A stretch of DNA of 5,357 nt from Gemmatimonadota bacterium (GTDB lineage: Bacteria; Gemmatimonadota; Gemmatimonadetes; Gemmatimonadales; Gemmatimonadaceae). Where the stretch lies: assembly GCA_003142495.1 (NCBI GenBank), contig PLMM01000202.1, positions 1-5,357 of the forward strand, in the 5' to 3' direction. The notes under the pieces are model-generated. The model was not told the origin of the DNA. It saw only the letters and a program-made list of their open reading frames with translations, and made no database searches. Position numbers and translations under genes: made by a program. Below, piece after piece: positions 1 through 5,187 of the stretch. The first letter of the stretch is position 1. The number at the start of each line of letters is the position of its first letter.

Positions 1-962
1 GTGAAGCCGGCGCCGAACGCCACCATCAGCACGAGCGAGCCCTCACCGACGATTCCCTTCTGGATCGCTTCGTCGAGCGCGATCGGGATCGACGCCGACG
101 ATGTGTTGCCGTAGCGATCGACGTTCACATACACCTTGTCCATCGAGATGCCGGCGTGCTTTGCCGTCGCCTCGATGATGCGCAGATTGGCCTGGTGCGG
201 AATCAGCAGATCGATGTCGCCGCCATTGATGCGCGCCATGTCGAGCGCGCGAGCCGCCGACTCCGCCATCGAGCGCACGGCGTGCTTGAAGACCTCGCGT
301 CCCGCCATATGGATGAGATGGGTGCGCGCCTCGAGCACCGCGGGTGACATGGGCGTCGTCGCGCCGCCCGCGGGGCGATAGAGCAGATCAGCGAGCGTGC
401 CGTCGCTACGCATGAACGTCGAGAGAATGCCGCGCCCCTTCTGCGACCGGCGCAGGATGGCCGCGCCCGCGCCATCGCCAAAGAGCACGCACGTGGCCCG
501 ATCGGTCCAATCCGTGATTGCGCTCAGCTTCTCGGAGCTCACGAGCAACACTGTCTCCGCCGCGCCGCTCTGAATCAGCCCCTCCGCCATCGTGAGTCCG
601 TACAGAAATCCGCAGCAGGCCGCCGAGATATCGAAGCCCGCCGCGCGGGTGGCGCCGAGCTCCGCCTGGATGTCGACTGCGGTGGCGGGGAGGAGGCGAT
701 CCGGAGTGGCCGTGCTGCAGATGATGATGTCGATCTCGCCGGGCTGAATTCCAGCGCGTTGCATCGCGATGCGCGACGCCGCGGCGCCCATGCTGCATGT
801 CGTCTCCGTACCGCTCGCGATGTGGCGCTCGGAGATGCCCGTACGCTCCATCACCCACTCATGTGTCGTCTCGATCCCGATGGCGGCGAAGTCGTAATTC
901 GTCATCACGCGAGCGGGCACTGAACGGCCCATCGCGGAGATCTGCACACTGGGACGCCTCAT
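1..962 (-). CDS. fabH: Beta-ketoacyl-ACP synthase III (FabH), 3' end cut off by the window edge
   Basis: FabH (KAS III) starts type II fatty-acid synthesis in the cytoplasm by condensing acetyl-CoA (or another short acyl-CoA) with malonyl-ACP. The 320 complete codons visible show the whole thiolase fold. Near the N-terminus are a conserved Trp (W36) and the RTGI segment (R40-I43). The nucleophile motif AACCGFLYG follows with catalytic Cys116, then the FGDGAGA loop (161-167), the IPHQAN motif with His256, and YGNTSSAS with Asn286. Together these complete the Cys-His-Asn triad. The frame runs off the left edge at the C-terminal GAGF; the family is about 330 residues long, so only about ten are missing. 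The ATG is chosen because it overlaps the plsX stop in ATGA and gives the usual N-terminus; a weak GGTGA lies 7 bases upstream. The second residue of the nucleophile motif is Cys, where Ala is common. Identity is secure; substrate preference (acetyl or branched) cannot be read from this. Confidence 0.96.
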   Translation of the reverse strand, partial: MRRPSVQISAMGRSVPARVMTNYDFAAIGIETTHEWVMERTGISERHIASGTETTCSMGAAASRIAMQRAGIQPGEIDIIICSTATPDRLLPATAVDIQAELGATRAAGFDISAACCGFLYGLTMAEGLIQSGAAETVLLVSSEKLSAITDWTDRATCVLFGDGAGAAILRRSQKGRGILSTFMRSDGTLADLLYRPAGGATTPMSPAVLEARTHLIHMAGREVFKHAVRSMAESAARALDMARINGGDIDLLIPHQANLRIIEATAKHAGISMDKVYVNVDRYGNTSSASIPIALDEAIQKGIVGEGSLVLMVAFGAGF

Positions 963-1978
963 GCGCTCGTCACCGCTGCGTGGCCGAGCCGACGGCCGAT
1001 GTGATCGTTCATGCGCGACTCGACTGCGCGTACGGCAACCTGAATCGCGTTCTTCATCGCGTGCGGCGACGAGCTCCCGTGTGAGATGATACTCACGCCC
1101 TTCACGCCGAGCAGCGGCGCGCCGCCGTAATCGGAATAGTCGAAGCCGCGAAAGGTCTGCGCGATGAGCTCCTGCGTGATTCCCGCGGAGGCGAGCATAC
1201 TGAAGATCAAACCGGGAACGGACTCGTAGAACTTGAGGAGCACGTTGCCGACGAAGCCATCGCAGACGACGACGTCGAGCGCGCCGCGCGAGCTGCCGGC
1301 GGTGAGGATGTCGCGACCTTCGACATTGCCGACGAAGTTGAGCCCCGCCGCCGAGAGCAGCTTGTGCGCTTCCTTCACGGATGCGTTTCCCTTCTCCGGC
1401 TCTTCGCCATTGCTGAGCAATCCAATCGCCGGCTCTGGGCGCATGAGAATGTCCTCGGCGTAGACCGAGCCGAGTCGCGCGAACTGCACGAGCTCCTCGG
1501 CCGAGCAGTCGACGTTGGCGCCGGCGTCGACGAGAACGACGGGATGCTTGAGTGTCGGGATCATCGCGGCGATCGCGGGGCGCGTGAGACCGTGATGCAG
1601 CTTAAGAAGGAACACGGAACTCGCCATCTGCGCGCCGGTGTTGCCGGCGGAGACGAAGGCGTCGGCGTTGTCGGCGGCGTGGAGCTTGAGGCCCACGACC
1701 ATCGAGCTGTGTGGCTTGCCGCGGATGGCAGCGGTAGGCCGATCGGTCATCTCGATGACGTCGGGCGCTTCGACGATGCTGATGCGCGCGCGCGCGGCGG
1801 CGAAGCCCGCGATGCTCTCGGCTTCGAGGCGGTGGAGCTCATCTTCGATGATTCGGGTGCGACCTACGAGGATGACCGTATGTTCGGATCCGAGCTCGGC
1901 GAGTGCGAGCAGGGCGCCAGCAACGGGCGACCGGGGGGCGAGATCGCCCCCCATCGCGTCCACGGCGATCCGCGCCAA
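959..1978 (-). CDS. plsX: Phosphate acyltransferase PlsX
   Basis: PlsX transfers the acyl chain from acyl-ACP to inorganic phosphate. The acyl-phosphate it makes is used by PlsY to acylate glycerol-3-phosphate, the first step of phospholipid synthesis; PlsX is a peripheral protein at the inner face of the membrane. The 339-residue length is normal for the family. Recognisable segments in order are the N-terminal AVDAMGGDLAP, IRGKPHSSM, FVSAGNTGA, VLVDAGANVDC, LLSNGEEPEKGN, FVGNVEGRDI, VVCDGFVGNVLLKF and the C-terminal SIISHGSSSPHAMKNAI. The start codon is TTG. It is favoured because it places the AVDAMGGD motif at the usual distance from the N-terminus and has AAGGAAG 7 bases upstream. It begins 2 bases after the rpmF stop and ends in an ATGA overlap with fabH, so rpmF, plsX and fabH are surely co-transcribed, as in many bacteria. 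The TTG start may lower its translation relative to the ribosomal protein upstream (inference). Confidence 0.97.
   Translation of the reverse strand: MARIAVDAMGGDLAPRSPVAGALLALAELGSEHTVILVGRTRIIEDELHRLEAESIAGFAAARARISIVEAPDVIEMTDRPTAAIRGKPHSSMVVGLKLHAADNADAFVSAGNTGAQMASSVFLLKLHHGLTRPAIAAMIPTLKHPVVLVDAGANVDCSAEELVQFARLGSVYAEDILMRPEPAIGLLSNGEEPEKGNASVKEAHKLLSAAGLNFVGNVEGRDILTAGSSRGALDVVVCDGFVGNVLLKFYESVPGLIFSMLASAGITQELIAQTFRGFDYSDYGGAPLLGVKGVSIISHGSSSPHAMKNAIQVAVRAVESRMNDHIGRRLGHAAVTSA
970..974 (-). promoter_or_regulatory. Weak ribosome binding site for fabH
   Basis: GGTGA on the minus strand lies inside the end of plsX, 7 bases before the fabH ATG. It matches the 3' part of the GGAGGTGA consensus. 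Because fabH overlaps the plsX stop, translational coupling probably contributes more than this site does. Confidence 0.45.
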
Positions 1979-1980
1979 CG

Positions 1981-2163
1981 CTAAGCTTCCTTAGCTTCGA
2001 CCCGCTGGACTCCGCCGTAATAGCCGCACTCGGCGCAGACACGATGCGGACGCTTCATGCTCTGGCACCGCGGACAGCGCTGGATGGCGATTGCCGGCGC
2101 TTTCTTGTGTGTGTTGCGGGCGCGCTTTTTCCGCTTGGAGGTTCTGCGCTTCGGGACGGCCAT
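1981..2163 (-). CDS. rpmF: 50S ribosomal protein L32, zinc-ribbon form
   Basis: L32 is a small protein of the large ribosomal subunit. This 60-residue product has the typical start MAVPKRRTSK followed by a strongly basic stretch (residues 5-21). It then carries a four-cysteine zinc ribbon: C30 and C33 in CPRC, C43 and C46 in CAEC. All four ligands are present, so this is the zinc-binding type, not the cysteine-free paralogue that some bacteria use under zinc limitation. It sits directly after yceD and before plsX, the standard context. The ATG is clear from the family start. No good Shine-Dalgarno sequence lies just upstream, which is odd for a highly expressed gene; see the leader at 2164-2214. 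The acidic ending VEAKEA overlaps the ribosome binding site of plsX. Confidence 0.98.
   Translation of the reverse strand: MAVPKRRTSKRKKRARNTHKKAPAIAIQRCPRCQSMKRPHRVCAECGYYGGVQRVEAKEA
1986..1992 (-). promoter_or_regulatory. Shine-Dalgarno sequence that fixes the TTG start of plsX
   Basis: AAGGAAG on the minus strand sits inside the last codons of rpmF with a 7-base spacer to the TTG at 1978-1976. It is the best ribosome binding site in this half of the window and is the main reason to accept TTG over a later in-frame GTG. Confidence 0.7.
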
Positions 2164-2214
2164 ATGTGCTCAGTCGGTAGAAAAGGGTTCAGTGCTTGAA
2201 ATCAATATTGCGAA
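2164..2214 (-). promoter_or_regulatory. A+T-rich spacer before rpmF, possible internal promoter or leader
   Basis: This 51-base gap is the only long spacer inside the yceD-rpmF-plsX-fabH unit. By hand count it is 21/51 G or C (41%), far below the genes around it. It contains an 8-base palindrome CAATATTG (2203-2210) and a TTGATT, 17 bases, TTCTAC arrangement that resembles a sigma70 promoter only weakly. No clear Shine-Dalgarno sequence precedes the rpmF ATG. Its role is undecided: internal promoter, unstructured translation enhancer, or simple spacer. Confidence 0.3.
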
Positions 2215-2721
2215 TCAGTTGTCCGTTCCACGCGCCGTGCGCAGCTCGGCCCATCGTGCATCTACAACGGGCGGGCAGCTGCACGCTCCCGCATTGAGCT
2301 CGGCACCGCAGGTTGGACAGAGCCCTTTGCAATCTTCCTGGCACACGGGAAAACGCGGAACCGCGAGGATCCACTGCTCGCGCACGGCGGGGCGCAAATC
2401 CAGCGTCCGCGCGCGCTTCTCGAGCACGTAAATCTCGGGATCGTCGATCTCATCGCCGTCTTCGGCGTACAGCACGTGCACGTTCTCCTTCACTTTCACG
2501 GTGGTATCGGTGAGACATCGCCGACAGGGTACCGATGCCGTACCTTCGATCGCGCCGCTCCAGTAGTACCGGCCGGGGCCGGCCACGGAGAGACGACCGG
2601 TTGCGCGAACAGCGGTTTCCGGGCGCATGTCACCGTCGATCCAGATCGGATCGTCGGAGCTGAGCGCGCCGTTAACCGTGGCCGCCTGGTCCTCTAGCGA
2701 GCGAATGTCGAAAGACAGCAT
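2215..2721 (-). CDS. yceD: YceD/DUF177 family protein, 23S rRNA accumulation factor
   Basis: This is a DUF177 (YceD) protein. The family is linked to accumulation of 23S rRNA, hence large-subunit biogenesis, in E. coli and plants; its molecular activity is not settled. The 168-residue product begins MLSFDIRSLEDQ. It has a central CRRC pair (C66, C69) and the family's cysteine-rich C-terminal part: C127, C131, C135, C138 in the pattern CQEDCKGLCPTCG, then C147 and C149. This suggests a metal site, although binding is not proven by sequence. An in-frame ATG at 2853 would add 44 residues, but that extension is not family-like and runs across the predicted promoter, so the ATG at 2721 is preferred. 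No Shine-Dalgarno sequence precedes it, which fits a leaderless message. Its position just before rpmF is the conserved arrangement. Confidence 0.92.
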   Translation of the reverse strand: MLSFDIRSLEDQAATVNGALSSDDPIWIDGDMRPETAVRATGRLSVAGPGRYYWSGAIEGTASVPCRRCLTDTTVKVKENVHVLYAEDGDEIDDPEIYVLEKRARTLDLRPAVREQWILAVPRFPVCQEDCKGLCPTCGAELNAGACSCPPVVDARWAELRTARGTDN

Positions 2722-2729
2722 AACCCGTG

Positions 2730-2758
2730 AATCTACTTGAAGATGACGCGCCGGGCAA
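2730..2758 (-). promoter_or_regulatory. Predicted sigma70-type promoter for yceD-rpmF-plsX-fabH
   Basis: On the minus strand a -35 box TTGCCC (2758-2753, 4 of 6 to TTGACA) is followed by a 17-base spacer and a -10 box TAGATT (2735-2730, 4 of 6 to TATAAT). Only 8 bases separate the -10 box from the yceD ATG. Transcription would therefore begin at or within a base or two of the start codon, giving a leaderless or nearly leaderless mRNA. That agrees with the absence of a ribosome binding site. The element is seen in sequence; its function is inferred. Confidence 0.45.
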
Positions 2759-2806
2759 GTTGCGCTTTGTACTTCAAACCATGCGTGGGGCGCCGGCATC
2801 CAACCG

Positions 2807-2989
2807 GTGGTTCGGACTACCACCTGGCCGTCCGGCGATCGTTCGCCGATCATTCCGCTCGATCGGGATCACGCCATCGATCGCTCCTACTGGGAGCCGA
2901 TCGCGATCACCAGAGATGCGACGGGGCGCGCCACCGCGATCAGCTACGATCGCTTCACAGGAACGCGCGCACCCGATGCCGCGCCGTAG
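2807..2989 (+). CDS. Possible small unknown protein, or gene remnant, in the ndk-yceD gap
   Basis: I do not recognise this 60-codon frame. It starts with GTG (the only usual start in a frame open from a stop at 2744) and ends in TAG, four bases before the ndk stop on the other strand. The product is soluble-looking, with no signal peptide or membrane segment. It ends in a stretch reading like a beta-rich domain edge (YWEPIAI, then AISYDRFTG). By hand count about 75% of third positions are G or C, against about 62% and 65% at positions one and two; this is a mild coding-like pattern. Five of six Ile codons are ATC and all Asp codons are GAT, so the GATC cluster here is in register with the frame. 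Against it: no convincing Shine-Dalgarno sequence or promoter, short length, and no family match I can name. It could be a decayed 3' end of a lost gene, or chance. Confidence 0.25.
   Translation: MVRTTTWPSGDRSPIIPLDRDHAIDRSYWEPIAITRDATGRATAISYDRFTGTRAPDAAP
2836..2952. repeat. Cluster of GATC / CGATCG palindromes
   Basis: GATC occurs nine times in about 117 bases, at 2837, 2848, 2861, 2867, 2879, 2899, 2905, 2938 and 2948. Five of these are the 6-base palindrome CGATCG (2836, 2860, 2878, 2898, 2947). In the first 2.8 kb I count roughly one GATC per 100 bases, so this is about an eight-fold local excess. The palindromes pair into short inverted repeats, the cleanest being GCGATC, 6 bases, GATCGC at 2936-2953. 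A separate 5-base stem, GCTCC with GGAGC (2883-2897), also occurs. There is no U-run, so I do not call a terminator. Together with the small plus-strand frame and the promoter, this is what the 272-base gap contains. Confidence 0.5.
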
Positions 2990-2993
2990 CGAG

Positions 2994-3422
2994 CTATTTC
3001 GCGGCGAGCAGCTCCGACTCGGAGAAAAAGAAGCGCGACTCGCGCGCCGCGTTCTCGTTGGAATCCGAGGCGTGAATCGCGTTGCGCTCCTTCGACTCGG
3101 CGAAGAGCGCGCGCACGGTGCCCTGCTCCGCTTCCTTCGGATCGGTGGCGCCGATCGCCTTGCGCAGCGATGCCACCGCGTCCGCCTTCTCCAGTACGAG
3201 CGGCATGCAGGGCCCCGACGTCATGAACGTCACGAGCGAGCCGAAGAACGGACGCTCGCGATGGACGCCATAGAACTCCTGCGCCTGCGCGGTGGTGAGG
3301 TGCATGACGCGCGCAGCACGCACGCGAAAGCCATGGGCCTCGAGGTGCGCGATGATCTTGCCGGCCTTGTTCGTGGCGAAGGCGTCGGGCTTTACGATCG
3401 TGAGCGTGTGGCTATCAGGCAT
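2994..3422 (-). CDS. ndk: Nucleoside diphosphate kinase
   Basis: Ndk moves the gamma phosphate from ATP to other nucleoside diphosphates through a phosphohistidine intermediate in the cytoplasm, keeping GTP, CTP, UTP and dNTP pools filled. The 142-residue length is typical of bacterial enzymes. It begins with the TLTIVKPDA strand (Lys11). It has Tyr51 in the EFYGVH segment, a GPCMPLVLE strand (70-78), GATDP (91-95), GTVRALFA (101-108) and the active-site segment RNAIHASDS with catalytic His117. The usual Gly after the active His is Ala here, and the usual GTDP is GATDP; both are mild changes. The ATG is 2 bases after the CBS-gene stop, with only a weak GGA upstream, so coupling to the upstream gene is likely. 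As last gene of the sucCD unit it would interconvert the ATP or GTP made by succinyl-CoA synthetase. Confidence 0.97.
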   Translation of the reverse strand: MPDSHTLTIVKPDAFATNKAGKIIAHLEAHGFRVRAARVMHLTTAQAQEFYGVHRERPFFGSLVTFMTSGPCMPLVLEKADAVASLRKAIGATDPKEAEQGTVRALFAESKERNAIHASDSNENAARESRFFFSESELLAAK

Positions 3423-3424
3423 GG

Positions 3425-4321
3425 TCAGGATCCAATGAGTTTGCGGACGATGTCGCTACGGGTGAGAAATCCGACGAGGCGCCCCTCCTGGACGACGGGC
3501 ACTCTGTCGACGTCTTTGTTGGTCATTAAGCTAGCGACTTCGGAGAGCGGCTGGTCGGGCGAAACGCAGAGCACCTGACGCGTCATCACATCGCGCACCG
3601 TGCGTCGCGCGCGCTCCACTCCCGACTGCGGGCGCGGGATCGATCCGTTGATCGAGGCAAGGCTGAGCATGTGCCGCATCAGCTCGCGCTCGCTCAGCAT
3701 GCCGACCAGGAGCCCTTCGGCATCGATCACGGGGAGCGCGCCGATTCCTGAGCGCACCATGTCTCGCGCGGCATCGCGCAGGAGCGTGTCCGCGCGCGTG
3801 GAGCGCGGCGACTCGGTCATGATCTCGCGCACCGAGAGCTGCGGCGCGAGCTCCACCTCGTGCAGCACGTGCAGAGCGAGCAGCTCGCTCGCATTGCGCG
3901 AGGCGACGATGTGATCGACCACCACCGGGCGCGAGAGCACCCGCGAGAAGGCGCCGAGCGCCTGGAGGTAGCGCCCCGCCATGCGCGGCGGCGCGAGCAG
4001 CACGATCACGAGGCGCGCGCACTGCTCCACGCGCGCGTCGCCATCGTCGACGTCGCGCGCGATCCCCTCCGCCGCGACGCCGATCGCGATCCCGAGATCC
4101 TGCGCGCTCTCGGTGCGATAGTGCGCGATGTACGCGCGGCCGCTCTGCACGACGAGATCTTCGCCGCGCCCCTCCGCGATTCGTGCACGAAGGGCTTCGG
4201 GGTCGGTGACGACACCGGACGCAGCGAGCCGTTCCACGAGAGCCCAGATCGCGTCCGGCAGGCTCCGCTGCTCGAGTGGGATCAGAACGCGATCCGCTCG
4301 CAGCAGCTCCGTCAGCCTCAT
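3425..4321 (-). CDS. PTS EIIA-like domain fused to a CBS domain pair, probable nucleotide-responsive regulator
   Basis: This 298-residue protein has two parts. Residues about 1-155 resemble the PTS EIIA type-2 (fructose/nitrogen) domain, with a His at the expected phosphorylation position (H67, in YIAHYR) and a second conserved-looking segment [18 protein letters not shown] (109-126). Residues about 163-298 are a tandem CBS pair: VREIMTESP through GMLSEREL (164-214), then VRDVMTRQV through GFLTRSDI (242-291), joined by a 25-residue linker rich in Arg and Ser. CBS pairs usually bind adenine nucleotides and switch a partner's activity. There is no membrane segment or catalytic domain. The usual Pro before the active His is Ala and the residue after it is Tyr, so phosphorylation is uncertain. 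The gene overlaps sucD in ATGA and is followed after 2 bases by ndk, so it is made together with SucCD and Ndk. A role in sensing energy charge for these enzymes is inference. The CBS assignment is firm, the EIIA assignment moderate. Confidence 0.88.
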   Translation of the reverse strand: MRLTELLRADRVLIPLEQRSLPDAIWALVERLAASGVVTDPEALRARIAEGRGEDLVVQSGRAYIAHYRTESAQDLGIAIGVAAEGIARDVDDGDARVEQCARLVIVLLAPPRMAGRYLQALGAFSRVLSRPVVVDHIVASRNASELLALHVLHEVELAPQLSVREIMTESPRSTRADTLLRDAARDMVRSGIGALPVIDAEGLLVGMLSERELMRHMLSLASINGSIPRPQSGVERARRTVRDVMTRQVLCVSPDQPLSEVASLMTNKDVDRVPVVQEGRLVGFLTRSDIVRKLIGS

Positions 4322-5187
4322 AGCCGAGCGCGCAGCAGCTCGACGAAGTCCTTGGGCCTGCGGGCGATTCCCAGTCCGGCCTTCTCGAACGCTTCGAGCT
4401 TCTCGGCTGCGGTGCCTGCGGAGCCGGAGATAATGGCGCCCGCGTGACCCATGCGGCGTCCCGGCGGTGCGGTCTGCCCGGCAATGAAGCCGACGACGGG
4501 CTTCGTCATGCGATCGTAAATGAACTGCGCGGCCTCCTGCTCATCGGTGCCGCCAATCTCTCCCATCATCGCTATCGCCTTGGTTTTCGGATCCTTCTCG
4601 AAGGCATCGAGCACATCGATGAAGCTCGTGCCGTTGATCGGGTCGCCGCCGATGCCGACGCACGTCGATTGCCCGATCCCGGCGCGCGTGAGCTGATCGA
4701 CGACTTCGTAGGTGAGCGTGCCAGACCGGCTGACGACGCCAACGGAACCCGGCGTGCAGATGCGCCCCGGGATGATGCCGACCTTGCATTCGCCGGGAGT
4801 GATGAGCCCCGGACAGTTCGGGCCGATGAGGCGCGCGCCGTGCTCCTTCACGTACGGATAGACGCGAGTCATGTCGAGCACGGGCACGCCTTCCGTGATG
4901 CATACGATCAGCGCGATCCCGGCGGCCGCCGCTTCCATCATCGCATCCGCGGCGAACGGCGGCGGCACGTAGATGACGGAGACATTCGCCTTGGTCTCAG
5001 CGACCGCGTCGGCGACGGTGTCGAAGATCGGAACCTCGCCGTCGAACTGCTGGCCGCCCTTCCCCGGCGTGACGCCCGAGACGACGTTCGTGCCGTACTC
5101 GCGCATCTGTCGCGCGTGGAAGGATCCGTCGCGGCCCGTGATCCCCTGAATGACGACGCGGCTCGACTTGTCGATGTAGATGCTCAC
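4318..5187 (-). CDS. sucD: Succinyl-CoA synthetase, alpha subunit (SucD)
   Basis: SucD pairs with SucC to convert succinyl-CoA, ADP or GDP and phosphate into succinate, CoA and ATP or GTP in the TCA cycle. The 289-residue product is of normal length. It starts with the CoA-binding Rossmann domain: [10 protein letters not shown] (15-24), GVTPGKGG (38-45) and [11 protein letters not shown] (73-83). It continues with [11 protein letters not shown] (122-132), SRSGTLTYE (153-161), [12 protein letters not shown] (178-189) and MMGEIGG with Glu210. Last comes the phosphohistidine loop [10 protein letters not shown] with catalytic His248, so all key residues are present. The start codon is GTG; it overlaps the sucC stop as GTGA and has an excellent GGGAGGT 5 bases upstream. 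Its own stop overlaps the next gene's ATG. Nothing appears truncated or foreign. Whether the enzyme prefers ADP or GDP depends on SucC and cannot be judged here. Confidence 0.98.
   Translation of the reverse strand: MSIYIDKSSRVVIQGITGRDGSFHARQMREYGTNVVSGVTPGKGGQQFDGEVPIFDTVADAVAETKANVSVIYVPPPFAADAMMEAAAAGIALIVCITEGVPVLDMTRVYPYVKEHGARLIGPNCPGLITPGECKVGIIPGRICTPGSVGVVSRSGTLTYEVVDQLTRAGIGQSTCVGIGGDPINGTSFIDVLDAFEKDPKTKAIAMMGEIGGTDEQEAAQFIYDRMTKPVVGFIAGQTAPPGRRMGHAGAIISGSAGTAAEKLEAFEKAGLGIARRPKDFVELLRARL

Noticed and set aside
1364..1984. A 206-codon plus-strand frame antisense to plsX
   Set aside because: It is a Gly/Asp/Glu/Arg-rich shadow of plsX codons with no recognisable motif or ribosome binding site.
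2737..2777. Inverted repeat TTGAAG ... CTTCAA flanking the yceD -35 box, as a possible operator
   Set aside because: The arms are only 6 bases and 29 bases apart, and match no operator I know, including the fatty-acid regulator FapR. Chance is a sufficient explanation.
2722..2853. An upstream in-frame ATG at 2853 that would extend YceD by 44 residues
   Set aside because: The extra residues do not look like the DUF177 N-terminus, the family start is at the MLSFDIRSLEDQ segment, and the extension would overlap the predicted promoter.
2883..2953. Possible transcription terminator after ndk (stems at 2883-2897 and 2936-2953)
   Set aside because: The stems are only 5-6 base pairs and neither is followed by a run of U on the minus strand. 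They can be explained by the palindrome clustering, so no intrinsic terminator is called.
2727..3578. A 283-codon plus-strand frame antisense to ndk
   Set aside because: It is very rich in Arg, Glu and Leu with no domain, and is almost all antisense to the well-supported ndk and the end of the CBS gene.
3860..4447. A 195-codon plus-strand frame antisense to the CBS gene
   Set aside because: It is an Arg/His/Asp/Ala-rich antisense shadow, and the sense strand encodes recognisable EIIA-like and CBS domains.
3531..4484. A 317-codon minus-strand frame overlapping the CBS gene and sucD
   Set aside because: The product is a low-complexity Arg/Ala/Pro-rich string, as expected from reading a GC-rich gene out of frame. 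The CBS protein and SucD in the competing frames are clear family members.
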